Shown piece by piece: positions 34,480 through 43,400 of a stretch of DNA of 48,001 bases. Within the stretch, counting starts at the first letter, position 1. The number at the start of each line of letters is the position of its first letter. The DNA lies in NCBI RefSeq assembly GCF_019956415.1, contig NZ_JAHBDK010000043.1, positions 1-48,001 on the forward strand. The letters run 5' to 3'. The notes under the pieces were generated by a model, which did not search any database, was not told the DNA's origin, and was given only the letters and a program-made list of their open reading frames with translations. Made by a program: the position numbers and the translations under genes. Source of the stretch: Pseudomonas sp. GL-B-19 (GTDB lineage Bacteria; Pseudomonadota; Gammaproteobacteria; Pseudomonadales; Pseudomonadaceae).

Positions 34480-36750
34480 ATGTTAAACCGCGAGCTCGAA
34501 GTCACCCTCAATCTAGCCTTCAAGGAGGCTCGTTCGAAGCGTCATGAGTTCATGACTGTCGAACATCTCCTGCTGGCCCTATTGGACAATGAGGCTGCCG
34601 CCACCGTTTTGCGTGCCTGCGGCGCAAACCTCGACAAACTCAAGCATGACCTGCAGGAGTTCATCGACTCCACCACGCCATTGATCCCCGTTCATGATGA
34701 GGATCGCGAAACCCAGCCAACCCTGGGCTTCCAGCGTGTACTGCAGCGTGCTGTTTTCCACGTACAGAGCTCGGGCAAGCGTGAAGTGACTGGCGCCAAC
34801 GTGCTGGTCGCCATTTTCAGTGAGCAAGAGAGTCAGGCAGTGTTCCTGCTGAAACAGCAGAGCGTTGCGCGCATTGATGTCGTCAACTACATCGCTCATG
34901 GCATTTCCAAAGTGCCTGGGCATGGCGATCACTCTGAAGGTGAGCAAGATATGCAGGACGACGAGGGCGGTGAGTCTTCTTCTTCTGGCAATCCTCTGGA
35001 TGCTTATGCCAGCAACCTCAATGAACTCGCGCGCCAGGGTCGAATCGATCCATTGGTAGGCCGTGAGCTGGAAGTCGAGCGCGTTGCGCAGATTCTGGCG
35101 CGTCGCCGAAAAAACAATCCGCTGCTGGTGGGCGAGGCGGGCGTGGGTAAAACCGCGATTGCCGAAGGCCTGGCCAAACGCATTGTCGACAACCAGGTGC
35201 CGGACCTGCTGGCCAACAGCGTGGTGTACTCCCTCGACTTGGGCGCGTTGCTGGCCGGGACCAAATACCGTGGCGATTTCGAGAAGCGCTTCAAGGCGCT
35301 GCTCAATGAGCTGAAAAAACGTCCGCAGGCGATCCTGTTCATCGACGAAATCCACACCATTATCGGTGCGGGTGCCGCGTCAGGTGGCGTCATGGATGCC
35401 TCGAACCTGCTCAAGCCGCTACTGTCCTCGGGTGATATCCGTTGCATCGGTTCGACCACGTTCCAGGAGTTTCGCGGGATCTTCGAGAAGGACCGTGCCT
35501 TGGCCCGGCGCTTCCAGAAGGTCGATGTGTCGGAGCCTTCGGTGGAAGACACCATTGGCATCCTGCGCGGCCTGAAAGGTCGTTTCGAAGCGCACCACAA
35601 CATCGAATACAGTGATGAGGCGCTGCGTGCGGCTGCTGAGCTGGCTTCGCGTTACATCAATGACCGGCACATGCCGGACAAGGCCATCGACGTCATCGAC
35701 GAGGCGGGCGCCTATCAGCGTCTGCAACCGATCGAGAAGCGCGTAAAACGCATCGAAGTGCCTCAAGTCGAGGACATCGTTGCGAAAATCGCGCGGATTC
35801 CGCCTAAGCACGTCACCAGTTCCGACAAAGAACTGCTGCGTAACCTTGAGCGTGACCTGAAGCTGACCGTATTTGGCCAGGATGCCGCCATCGACTCGTT
35901 GTCGACGGCGATCAAACTGTCCCGTGCCGGCCTCAAATCGCCTGACAAGCCTGTCGGTTCGTTCCTGTTCGCAGGGCCGACCGGTGTCGGTAAAACCGAA
36001 GCGGCGCGTCAGCTGGCCAAGGCGTTGGGCATCGAGCTGGTTCGCTTCGACATGTCCGAGTACATGGAGCGCCACACCGTATCGCGTCTGATCGGTGCGC
36101 CTCCAGGTTACGTCGGGTTCGATCAGGGCGGACTGCTGACCGAAGCCATCACCAAGCAGCCTCACTGCGTGCTGTTGCTCGATGAAATCGAGAAGGCGCA
36201 TCCGGAAGTCTTCAACCTGCTGCTGCAGGTCATGGACCACGGTACGCTGACCGATAACAACGGGCGCAAAGCGGATTTCCGTAACGTGATCGTCATCATG
36301 ACGACCAACGCCGGTGCCGAAACAGCGGCGCGTGCTTCGATCGGTTTCACCCATCAGGACCACTCGTCCGATGCGATGGAAGTGATCAAGAAGAGCTTCA
36401 CGCCAGAGTTCCGCAACCGTCTGGACACCATTATCCAGTTTGGTCGCCTCAGCCATGAGGTCATCAAAAGCGTGGTGGACAAGTTCCTCACCGAGCTTCA
36501 GGCGCAGCTGGAAGACAAGCGCGTGCAGCTGGAAGTGACGGACGCAGCGCGCAGCTGGCTGGCAGCGGGTGGCTACGACACAGCAATGGGTGCGCGTCCA
36601 ATGGCGCGTTTGATCCAGGACAAGATCAAGCGTCCACTGGCCGAAGAGATCCTCTTTGGCGAACTGGCCGACCATGGCGGTGTGGTGCATATCGATCTGA
36701 AGGACGGCGAGCTGACCTTCGAGTTCGAGACCACGGCTGAAATGGCCTGA
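34480..36750 (+). CDS. clpA: ATP-dependent Clp protease ATP-binding subunit ClpA
   Basis: A 756-residue Hsp100 unfoldase that works with the ClpP peptidase. It has an N domain (about 1-145) that docks ClpS, a first AAA+ module with Walker A GEAGVGKT at 218-225, and a second with GPTGVGKT at 499-506. A C-terminal D2 small domain follows. GAGGTGAAG precedes the ATG. Cotranscribed with clpS. The tagging enzymes Aat and Ate lie 1-2 kb downstream on the other strand. Confidence 0.97.
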   Translation: MLNRELEVTLNLAFKEARSKRHEFMTVEHLLLALLDNEAAATVLRACGANLDKLKHDLQEFIDSTTPLIPVHDEDRETQPTLGFQRVLQRAVFHVQSSGKREVTGANVLVAIFSEQESQAVFLLKQQSVARIDVVNYIAHGISKVPGHGDHSEGEQDMQDDEGGESSSSGNPLDAYASNLNELARQGRIDPLVGRELEVERVAQILARRRKNNPLLVGEAGVGKTAIAEGLAKRIVDNQVPDLLANSVVYSLDLGALLAGTKYRGDFEKRFKALLNELKKRPQAILFIDEIHTIIGAGAASGGVMDASNLLKPLLSSGDIRCIGSTTFQEFRGIFEKDRALARRFQKVDVSEPSVEDTIGILRGLKGRFEAHHNIEYSDEALRAAAELASRYINDRHMPDKAIDVIDEAGAYQRLQPIEKRVKRIEVPQVEDIVAKIARIPPKHVTSSDKELLRNLERDLKLTVFGQDAAIDSLSTAIKLSRAGLKSPDKPVGSFLFAGPTGVGKTEAARQLAKALGIELVRFDMSEYMERHTVSRLIGAPPGYVGFDQGGLLTEAITKQPHCVLLLDEIEKAHPEVFNLLLQVMDHGTLTDNNGRKADFRNVIVIMTTNAGAETAARASIGFTHQDHSSDAMEVIKKSFTPEFRNRLDTIIQFGRLSHEVIKSVVDKFLTELQAQLEDKRVQLEVTDAARSWLAAGGYDTAMGARPMARLIQDKIKRPLAEEILFGELADHGGVVHIDLKDGELTFEFETTAEMA

Positions 36751-36768
36751 CGTTAAATCGCGACAAAG

Positions 36769-36797
36769 CAAAAGGCGCCGAGAGGCGCCTTTTTGCT
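36769..36797 (+). terminator. Terminator of clpA
   Basis: AAAAGGCGCC and GGCGCCTTTTT form a perfect stem around GAGA, ending in a T run, about 20 nt after the clpA stop. Confidence 0.93.
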
Positions 36798-36820
36798 GTC
36801 TGGAGAACACCCGAGATCAA

Positions 36821-36911
36821 CTGTAGGAGCTGGCTTGCCAGCGATAGCTATGGATCAGGCAACACTAATACAAGACATGCCGACGCCTTCGCTGGCAAGC
36901 CAGCTCCTACA
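36821..36911. repeat. REPIN of the CTGGCTTGCCAG type
   Basis: Two facing REPs (TGTAGGAGCTGGCTTGCCAGCGA) enclose about 40 bp of unique sequence, between the clpA and infA terminators. Confidence 0.85.
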
Positions 36912-36942
36912 TGGGGTCGGCGTGCTGCATCAAATCGCAGGC

Positions 36943-36974
36943 AAACAAAAACGCCCGGCAGAGCCGGGCGTTTT
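36943..36974 (-). terminator. Terminator of infA
   Basis: AAAACGCCCGGC and GCCGGGCGTTTT form a 12-bp stem around AGA. On the - strand it runs into TTTTTGTTT, 12 nt after the infA stop. Confidence 0.93.
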
Positions 36975-36986
36975 GTATTGACTTGA

Positions 36987-37205
36987 TTAGCGAGCGCGGT
37001 AAGTGATGCGCCCTTTGCTCAAGTCATAGGGCGTCAGCTCGACGCGCACTTTGTCACCGGTAAGAATACGAATGTAGTTCTTGCGCATCTTGCCGGAGAT
37101 ATGCGCGGTTACGACGTGCCCATTTTCCAACTCCACACGAAACATGGTGTTGGGCAGGGTGTCGACGACAGTGCCTTCCATTTCGAAGCTGTCTTCTTTC
37201 GACAT
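36987..37205 (-). CDS. infA: Translation initiation factor IF-1
   Basis: A 72-residue S1/OB-fold protein that occupies the ribosomal A site during initiation. The sequence [19 protein letters not shown] and the end [13 protein letters not shown] are typical and complete. ATG 37205 gives the exact family length; GAGG lies 10 nt upstream. The candidate promoter at 37270-37299 would give it an independent transcript after ate. Confidence 0.97.
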
Positions 37206-37269
37206 GCAGTAAAGCCCTCGGTGTCCAATGAATGGCCCGGTGCAACTGCGCCAGGCAAAAGCGGCGTGC

Positions 37270-37299
37270 ATTGTGCCCGAAAAATGGGGTTTAAGCCAA
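37270..37299 (-). promoter_or_regulatory. Candidate promoter of infA
   Basis: On the - strand TTGGCT (4/6) and CACAAT (4/6) are 18 nt apart. The predicted start is about 58 nt before infA. It lies immediately after the ate stop codon. Confidence 0.4.
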
Positions 37300-37305
37300 G
37301 GGGTT

Positions 37306-38013
37306 CTAGTTCAGGATGACCCAGCGTTGATTAATCAGCAGCTCGATAGGCCGATATTGGGTCTTGTAGCTCATTTTTTTGCAGTTTTTGATCCAGTAGC
37401 CGAGGTAGACGGCGTCCAGTCCGAGGCGGCGTGTCTCGCCGATCTGCCAGAGAATCGCGTAACGCCCCAGGCTGCGGCGTTCTTCGCCGGGTTCGTAAAA
37501 GGTATACACCGCCGACAGACCGTTCGGCAGTAAGTCGGTGACAGCCACCGCCAGCAGTCGCCCCTCGAGACGAAATTCGTAGAAGCGCGAGAACGGCAGG
37601 TCGCGCACCAGGAAGGTCGCGAATTGATCGCGACTTGGCGGGTACATGTCACCATCGGCGTGACGCTGTTCGATATAGCGCTGATAGAGGCCGAAATACT
37701 CTTCGGTGAACTGTGCTCTGGAAGGGCGAACCTGCAGGTCGGCATTTCGTTTGAAAATGCGTTTCTGTTGGCGGTTGGGGGTAAATTGCGCCACAGGGAT
37801 GCGCGCTGGCACGCACGCATTGCAGTTCTGGCAATGTGGCCGGTAAAGATGATCGCCACTGCGACGAAAACCCATTTCAGACAAATCTGCGTAGACATGC
37901 ACATCCATGGGCTGGCTTGGGTCGAGGAACAGGGTTGTAGCCTGTTCATCTGGCAGATAGCTGCAAGAGTGGGGCTGAGTGGCATAGAACTTCAAACGCG
38001 CCAACTCGGTCAT
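37306..38013 (-). CDS. ate: Aspartate/glutamate leucyltransferase (Ate/Bpt)
   Basis: A 235-residue enzyme that adds Leu from Leu-tRNA to proteins beginning with Asp or Glu, marking them for ClpS-ClpAP. It has the cysteine-rich N-terminal segment [14 protein letters not shown] and the GNAT-like core with [19 protein letters not shown] and [23 protein letters not shown] 38013 ([15 protein letters not shown]) is 6 nt after GAGGG. It follows aat after 112 nt that contain a large hairpin. Eukaryotic homologues (ATE1) transfer Arg; bacterial Bpt enzymes of this type transfer Leu. Confidence 0.93.
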
Positions 38014-38040
38014 GATCAACCCTCGGAATAAGCTTTGATT

Positions 38041-38096
38041 GGGGGCGTTCATTCTCAATGAGTTTCACCGCCGCGAAACTCGTTGAGAGCGCCCCC
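38041..38096 (-). other. Large hairpin between aat and ate
   Basis: A nested inverted repeat spans 56 bp. Outer arms GGGGGCG / CGCCCCC enclose inner 13-bp arms CTCAATGAGTTTC / GAAACTCGTTGAG with one mismatch and an 8-nt loop. It lies 28 nt upstream of ate. There is no T run, so it is not a standard terminator. It could control ate translation or mRNA processing. Confidence 0.6.
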
Positions 38097-38125
38097 TAAG
38101 TGTAAGCCACGCGCGCAAAAGTCGC

Positions 38126-38806
38126 TCAGCAAACCCAGGTTGCGCGATTGGGTTGATCCAGATGCTGCGCCAGGTAGCCAGCAAATTCGCGGCGGGGAAT
38201 CGCCCGTGCGCCGAGGCTGTGCAGATGATCGGTCGGCATCTGGCAGTCGATCAGCACAAAACCCGAGTCTTTCAGATGTCGCACCAGTGTGGCAAAGCCA
38301 TATTTGGACGCATTGTCGGCGCGGCTGAACATGGACTCACCAAAAAACAGTTGGCCCATGGCCAGGCCGTAGAGCCCGCCAACCAGCTCGTCCTGCTCCC
38401 AGACTTCCACCGAATGCGCGTGACCACGCCTGTGCAGTTCTATGTAAGCGTCTTGCATGGCCTGGGTGATCCAGGTGCCATCGGCGTAATCGCGCGGGGC
38501 TGCGCAAGCGCGGATGACGGCGGCGAAATCCTGATCGAAGGTCACTTGATAGCGCTGTTGGCGCAGCAATTTCGCCAGGCTGCGGGAAACGTGCAGTTCG
38601 TCGGGAAACAACACGGTGCGCGGATCCGGCGACCACCAGAGAATCGGCTGGCCTTCGGAGAACCATGGAAAGCAGCCGTGGCGATAGGCCTGAATCAGAC
38701 GATCGGCAGACAGATCGCCCCCGGCAGCCAGGAGCCCGTTGGGGTCGCGCATGGCTTTTTCCAGCGGGGGAAAGGTCAGGGTATTGCGTTGTAACCAAGT
38801 CAGCAT
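38126..38806 (-). CDS. aat: Leucyl/phenylalanyl-tRNA-protein transferase
   Basis: A 226-residue enzyme that adds Leu or Phe to proteins with N-terminal Lys or Arg. YRHGCFPWFSEGQPILWWSPDPRTVLFPDELHVSRSL is the family core and MFSRADNASKYGFATLVRHL follows. I start at ATG 38806 (MLTWLQRNTLTFPPLE), the family start; the open frame extends 270 nt upstream into the end of trxB without homology. No strong Shine-Dalgarno is visible. It lies 64 nt after trxB and is probably cotranscribed with it and ate, as in other Pseudomonas. Confidence 0.94.
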   Translation of the reverse strand: MLTWLQRNTLTFPPLEKAMRDPNGLLAAGGDLSADRLIQAYRHGCFPWFSEGQPILWWSPDPRTVLFPDELHVSRSLAKLLRQQRYQVTFDQDFAAVIRACAAPRDYADGTWITQAMQDAYIELHRRGHAHSVEVWEQDELVGGLYGLAMGQLFFGESMFSRADNASKYGFATLVRHLKDSGFVLIDCQMPTDHLHSLGARAIPRREFAGYLAQHLDQPNRATWVC

Positions 38807-38870
38807 GGCATCCGGGCTTGCAGAAGGGGAGGGTGGTGGCGGGCTGATGGGCCCGCCGTAAAGTGTGCCG

Positions 38871-39830
38871 TTAAACGCCGGGAATGTCGTCGAGGTATTT
38901 CTCGGCGTCCAGCGCGGCCATGCAACCGGCCCCGGCCGACGTGACGGCTTGGCGGTAAACATGATCGGCGACATCGCCGGCGGCAAACACGCCTGGGATT
39001 GCGGTGGCGGTGGCGTCGCCTTCGTTGCCGCTTTTGACTCGCAGATAGCCATCGCGCATGGCCAGCTGATCGACAAACAGATCGGTGTTGGGTTTGTGGC
39101 CGATGGCGATGAACACCCCGGCCAGCGCCAATTCGCGGGTTTCGCCGGTCTGGCTGTCGCGCAGGCGGGCGCCGGTCACGCCGCTGGTATCGCCCAGCAC
39201 TTCATCCAGATTCTGATTCCAGTGCAGGCGAATATTGCCGTTGGCCGCCTTTTCGAACAGTTTGTCCTGGAGAATCTTTTCCGAGCGCAACTTATCGCGG
39301 CGGTGAATCAGATGGACTTCCTTGGCGATGTTCGACAGGTACAAGGCTTCTTCAACAGCGGTATTGCCGCCACCGACCACTGCCACCACCTGATTGCGGT
39401 AAAAGAAGCCGTCGCAGGTGGCGCAGGCTGAAACGCCCTTGCCGGCGAACTTCTCTTCCGAGGGCAACCCCAGATATTGCGCCGAAGCGCCGGTGGCGAT
39501 AATCAGGGCGTCACAGGTGTAGGTGCCGCCGTCGCCGATGAGTTCGAATGGGCGTTGTTGCAACTTGGCGGTATGGATGTGGTCGTAAACGATCTCTGTG
39601 TCAAAGCGTTCGGCGTGTCTTTGCATGCGTTCCATCAGCACCGGGCCGGTGAGGCCTTCGACGTCGCCGGGCCAGTTGTCGACTTCGACGGTGGTGGTGA
39701 GCTGGCCACCTGCCTGTATGCCGGTAATGACAACGGGTTTGAGGTTAGCGCGGGCGGCATAAACGGCTGCGCTGTAACCGGCAGGGCCGGAACCCAGAAT
39801 GATCAGACGTGAATGCTTCGCTTCGCTCAT
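38871..39830 (-). CDS. trxB: Thioredoxin reductase
   Basis: A 319-residue FAD/NADPH enzyme that keeps thioredoxin reduced. The FAD motif GSGPAG is at 13-18, the redox-active Cys136-Ala-Thr-Cys139 within SACATCDGFFY, and the NADPH motif VVGGGNTAVEEA near 151-162. GAGGTG lies 8 nt upstream of ATG 39830. First gene of the trxB-aat-ate unit, divergent from ftsK. Confidence 0.97.
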   Translation of the reverse strand: MSEAKHSRLIILGSGPAGYSAAVYAARANLKPVVITGIQAGGQLTTTVEVDNWPGDVEGLTGPVLMERMQRHAERFDTEIVYDHIHTAKLQQRPFELIGDGGTYTCDALIIATGASAQYLGLPSEEKFAGKGVSACATCDGFFYRNQVVAVVGGGNTAVEEALYLSNIAKEVHLIHRRDKLRSEKILQDKLFEKAANGNIRLHWNQNLDEVLGDTSGVTGARLRDSQTGETRELALAGVFIAIGHKPNTDLFVDQLAMRDGYLRVKSGNEGDATATAIPGVFAAGDVADHVYRQAVTSAGAGCMAALDAEKYLDDIPGV

Positions 39831-40136
39831 AAAAACACCTCATAAGCCTTTGTCACGAAAGAGAATGCATGCTCAAATTGACCGCACGTCAAGGTGCTTT
39901 TGGCTATGCTATACCCAGTGTCTCAAGCATGGCGTCGGACGGACAAACCCGTACAATGCCTGCGTGCAAGGGGGGTTGTAACAAAATAAGCAGTGCACGC
40001 CGTGTTTATAAAACACTGGGTGCAGTGTTAAAAGTAGTCCCGGTTGCGCCTGTTAACTTTTTTACCTGCCTGGATTGGGCAGTTTTTATAGTCATTCAAC
40101 AGATGGACGCGCCCCAGGCGCAGGAAAAGTAACGTT
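39831..40136. promoter_or_regulatory. Divergent control region of trxB and ftsK
   Basis: These 306 bp must hold both promoters. An extended -10 element TGCTATACC on the + strand (39907-39915) is the best candidate for ftsK, without a good -35. Further on are overlapping inverted repeats: GTGTTT-ATA-AAACAC (40002-40016), then ACACT-N6-AGTGT just beyond it. A small + strand open frame (39869-40132) covers most of the region but shows no recognisable protein. Confidence 0.4.
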
Positions 40137-42542
40137 TTGAAGAAATCCACGGCAGCACCCAAAACAGTCGTTCCGCTCTGGCGCCAGCATTTGCACTACC
40201 GGCTCAAGGAAGGTGCATTGATCGCCATTGGCGCCTTGTGCCTGTTCCTGATGATGGCCTTGCTGACTTACGGCAAGGACGATCCGGGCTGGAGCCATAA
40301 CAGCAAGATTGATGACGTGCAGAATTTCGGCGGCCCGGCCGGTTCTTACAGCGCCGACATCCTGTTCATGGTGCTGGGCTACTTCGCCTACATTTTCCCG
40401 TTGTTGCTCGCGGTCAAGGTCTATCAGATCTTCCGTCAGCGCCACGAACCTTGGCAGTGGAGCGGCTGGCTGTTCTCCTGGCGCCTGATTGGCCTGGTGT
40501 TTCTGGTACTGTCGGGTGCTGCGCTGGCGCACATCCATTTCCATGCCGCCACGGGTCTGCCGGCAGGTGCCGGTGGTGCGTTGGGTGAAAGCCTCGGCGA
40601 TCTGGCCAGGAACGCGCTGAACATCCAGGGCAGCACACTGTTGTTCATCGCGCTGTTCCTGTTCGGTCTGACGGTGTTTACCGACCTGTCGTGGTTCAAG
40701 GTGATGGACCTCACCGGCAAGATCACCCTCGACCTGTTCGAACTGTTCCAGGGCGCGGCTAATCGCTGGTGGGCGGCCCGTAACGAACGCAAGCAACTGG
40801 TGGCGCAACTGCGTGAAGTCGACGATCGCGTGAATGAGGTGGTCGCGCCAACCGTCACCGACAAACGCGAGCAGGCCAAGGTCAAGGAACGCCTGATCGA
40901 ACGTGAGCAAGCCCTGAGCAAGCACATGTCGGAACGCGAGAAGCAGGTGCCGCCGGTCATTGCACCAGCGCCGCCGAAACCGGCTGCACCGAGCCAGCGA
41001 GTGGAAAAAGAGAAACAGACGCCGTTGTTCGTCGACAGCGCCGTGGAAGGCACCTTGCCGCCGATCTCGATTCTCGACCCCGCGGAAAAGAAACAACTCA
41101 ATTACTCGCCCGAATCCCTGGCTGCGGTTGGCCATTTGCTGGAAATCAAGCTCAAGGAATTTGGCGTCGAAGTCTCGGTGGATTCGATTCACCCAGGCCC
41201 GGTGATTACCCGTTACGAAATTCAGCCGGCCGCTGGTGTGAAGGTCAGCCGCATCTCCAACCTGGCGAAAGACCTGGCGCGTTCCCTGGCCGTGACCAGC
41301 GTGCGTGTGGTTGAAGTGATTCCGGGCAAGACTACCGTCGGTATCGAGATTCCTAACGAAGACCGGCAGATCGTGCGCTTCTCCGAAGTGCTGTCGACCC
41401 CCGAGTACGACAACTTCAAGTCGCCGGTCACCCTGGCCCTCGGTCACGACATCGGCGGCAAGCCGGTCATCACCGACCTGGCAAAAATGCCGCACTTGCT
41501 GGTGGCCGGTACCACCGGTTCCGGTAAGTCGGTGGGCGTGAACGCGATGATCCTGTCGATCCTGTTCAAGTCTGGCCCGGAAGACGCCAAACTGATCATG
41601 ATCGACCCGAAAATGCTTGAACTGTCGATCTACGAAGGCATTCCGCACCTGTTGTGCCCGGTCGTGACCGATATGAAGGACGCGGCCAACGCCCTGCGCT
41701 GGAGCGTGGCGGAGATGGAACGCCGCTACAAGCTGATGGCGAAGATGGGCGTGCGTAACCTGTCCGGCTTCAACGCCAAGGTCAAGGAAGCCCAGGACGC
41801 CGGCACGCCGCTGACCGACCCACTGTACAAGCGCGAAAGCATTCACGATGAAGCACCGCTGCTGACCAAGTTGCCGACCATCGTCGTGGTCGTCGACGAG
41901 TTCGCCGACATGATGATGATCGTCGGCAAGAAGGTTGAAGAACTGATCGCCCGTATCGCCCAAAAGGCCCGAGCTGCCGGTATCCACTTGATCCTCGCCA
42001 CCCAGCGTCCGTCGGTGGACGTGATCACCGGTCTGATCAAGGCCAACATTCCGACGCGTATGGCGTTCCAGGTATCGAGCAAGATCGACTCCCGGACCAT
42101 CATCGATCAGGGCGGCGCCGAGCAGCTGCTGGGTCACGGTGACATGCTCTACATGCCGCCGGGCACCAGTCTGCCGATTCGTGTTCACGGCGCGTTCGTG
42201 TCCGATGACGAGGTTCACCGCGTGGTGGAGGCCTGGAAGCTGCGCGGCGCGCCGGAATACAACGACGACATCCTCGCCGGTGTCGAAGAAGCCGGCAGCG
42301 GCTTTGAGAATGGCGGTGGTGGTGGCGATGATGATGCCGAAACCGATGCGCTTTACGACGAAGCGGTGCAGTTCGTCCTGGAAAGCCGTCGTGCGTCCAT
42401 CTCTGCGGTTCAGCGCAAACTGAAAATCGGCTACAACCGCGCCGCGCGCATGATCGAAGCCATGGAAATGGCCGGGGTCGTGACGTCCATGAACACCAAC
42501 GGTTCGCGTGAAGTCCTGGCCCCGGGCCCGGTGCGCGACTGA
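40137..42542 (+). CDS. ftsK: DNA translocase FtsK
   Basis: An 801-residue septal DNA pump that clears chromosome termini and activates XerCD at dif. Four or so membrane helices lie in the first 190 residues, then a short charged linker rich in Lys, Arg, Pro and Ala (about 225-300). The motor carries Walker A GTTGSGKS and Walker B-like VVVDEFADMMM. The C-terminal gamma winged helix (FVLESRRASISAVQRKLKIGYNRAARMIEAME) is intact. The start is TTG at 40137, with AGGAAAAG upstream. The linker is much shorter than in E. coli (1329 residues), normal for Pseudomonas. Confidence 0.95.
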   Translation: MKKSTAAPKTVVPLWRQHLHYRLKEGALIAIGALCLFLMMALLTYGKDDPGWSHNSKIDDVQNFGGPAGSYSADILFMVLGYFAYIFPLLLAVKVYQIFRQRHEPWQWSGWLFSWRLIGLVFLVLSGAALAHIHFHAATGLPAGAGGALGESLGDLARNALNIQGSTLLFIALFLFGLTVFTDLSWFKVMDLTGKITLDLFELFQGAANRWWAARNERKQLVAQLREVDDRVNEVVAPTVTDKREQAKVKERLIEREQALSKHMSEREKQVPPVIAPAPPKPAAPSQRVEKEKQTPLFVDSAVEGTLPPISILDPAEKKQLNYSPESLAAVGHLLEIKLKEFGVEVSVDSIHPGPVITRYEIQPAAGVKVSRISNLAKDLARSLAVTSVRVVEVIPGKTTVGIEIPNEDRQIVRFSEVLSTPEYDNFKSPVTLALGHDIGGKPVITDLAKMPHLLVAGTTGSGKSVGVNAMILSILFKSGPEDAKLIMIDPKMLELSIYEGIPHLLCPVVTDMKDAANALRWSVAEMERRYKLMAKMGVRNLSGFNAKVKEAQDAGTPLTDPLYKRESIHDEAPLLTKLPTIVVVVDEFADMMMIVGKKVEELIARIAQKARAAGIHLILATQRPSVDVITGLIKANIPTRMAFQVSSKIDSRTIIDQGGAEQLLGHGDMLYMPPGTSLPIRVHGAFVSDDEVHRVVEAWKLRGAPEYNDDILAGVEEAGSGFENGGGGGDDDAETDALYDEAVQFVLESRRASISAVQRKLKIGYNRAARMIEAMEMAGVVTSMNTNGSREVLAPGPVRD

Positions 42543-42620
42543 TTTGAATCGCCTCCTTGAATTGAAAAGCGGTGGCGCACACGCGCCGCCCGATCCCCCA
42601 CGAATGTTATGAGGACTCCC

Positions 42621-43244
42621 ATGCGTCTTATCCGCATGCTGTTGCTGCCGGTACTGGCTTTGACCACGCTCCAGGCTAACGCCGATGACAAGGACGTGGC
42701 GCGCCTGACCCAATTGCTGGAAAAATCCCAGACATTGACTGCCCGTTTCTCCCAGCTGACCCTCGATGGCAGCGGCACCCAGTTGCAGGAAACCGCTGGC
42801 GAAATGTCGTTGCAGCGTCCGGGCCTGTTCTACTGGCATACCAATGCGCCGGCTGAACAAACCATGGTCTCCGACGGCAAGAAGGTCACCCTGTGGGACC
42901 CGGATCTGGAACAGGCCACGATCAAGAAACTCGATCAACGCCTGACCCAGACGCCTGCACTGCTGTTGTCCGGTGACGTGTCCAAGATCAGCCAGAGCTT
43001 CGACATCAGCGCCAAGGAAGCTGGCGGCGTGATCGACTTCACCTTGAAGCCCAAGACCAAGGACACCCTGTTCGACAGTCTGCGCCTGTCGTTCCGCAAT
43101 GGCTTGGTCAACGACATGCAGATGATCGACAGTGTCGGCCAGCGCACCAATATTCTGTTCACTGGCGTGAAGGCCAACGAGCCTATCCCGGCCTCCAAAT
43201 TCAAGTTCGATATCCCCAAGGGTGCGGACGTGATCCAGGAATAA
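42621..43244 (+). CDS. lolA: Outer-membrane lipoprotein carrier protein LolA
   Basis: A 207-residue periplasmic chaperone that carries lipoproteins from LolCDE to LolB. The signal peptide MRLIRMLLLPVLALTTLQANA is cut before DDKDVARL. Family stretches LTARFSQLTLDGSG, LQRPGLFYWHTNAPAEQTMVSDG and FDSLRLSFRNGLVNDMQMID are in order. I start at ATG 42621, 7 nt after GAGG, in preference to an ATG 12 nt upstream. It lies 78 nt after ftsK, a gap containing a small GC hairpin without T run. Confidence 0.95.
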   Translation: MRLIRMLLLPVLALTTLQANADDKDVARLTQLLEKSQTLTARFSQLTLDGSGTQLQETAGEMSLQRPGLFYWHTNAPAEQTMVSDGKKVTLWDPDLEQATIKKLDQRLTQTPALLLSGDVSKISQSFDISAKEAGGVIDFTLKPKTKDTLFDSLRLSFRNGLVNDMQMIDSVGQRTNILFTGVKANEPIPASKFKFDIPKGADVIQE

Positions 43245-43253
43245 AACGCAAAA

Positions 43254-43345
43254 CCTGTAGGAGCGAGCCTGCTCGCGAAGAGAGTGTCAGTCGCCATCAA
43301 TGTTGTCTGACACACCGCATTCGCGAGCAGGCTCGCTCCCACAGG
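43254..43345. repeat. REPIN between lolA and rarA
   Basis: Two facing REPs of the GAGCGAGCCTGCTCGCGA type; the left head reads TGTAGGAG and the right, on its strand, TGTGGGAG. It lies inside what is otherwise a co-oriented run of genes, 10 nt after the lolA stop. Confidence 0.85.
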
Positions 43346-43400
43346 GGCCCGGCGGTGTTCAAGTTATTGGTTGATAGTCAGTGAGGTTTCGCAAGTAGTG

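Noticed and set aside
39869..40132. 87-residue + strand open frame before ftsK
   Set aside because: It occupies the divergent promoter region and its composition is not protein-like; no ribosome site stands out.
40092..42938. 948-residue open frame on the - strand opposite ftsK and lolA
   Set aside because: It is a shadow of high-GC codon use. The product is Gln/Arg/His-rich and low in recognisable motifs, while FtsK on the other strand has complete domains.
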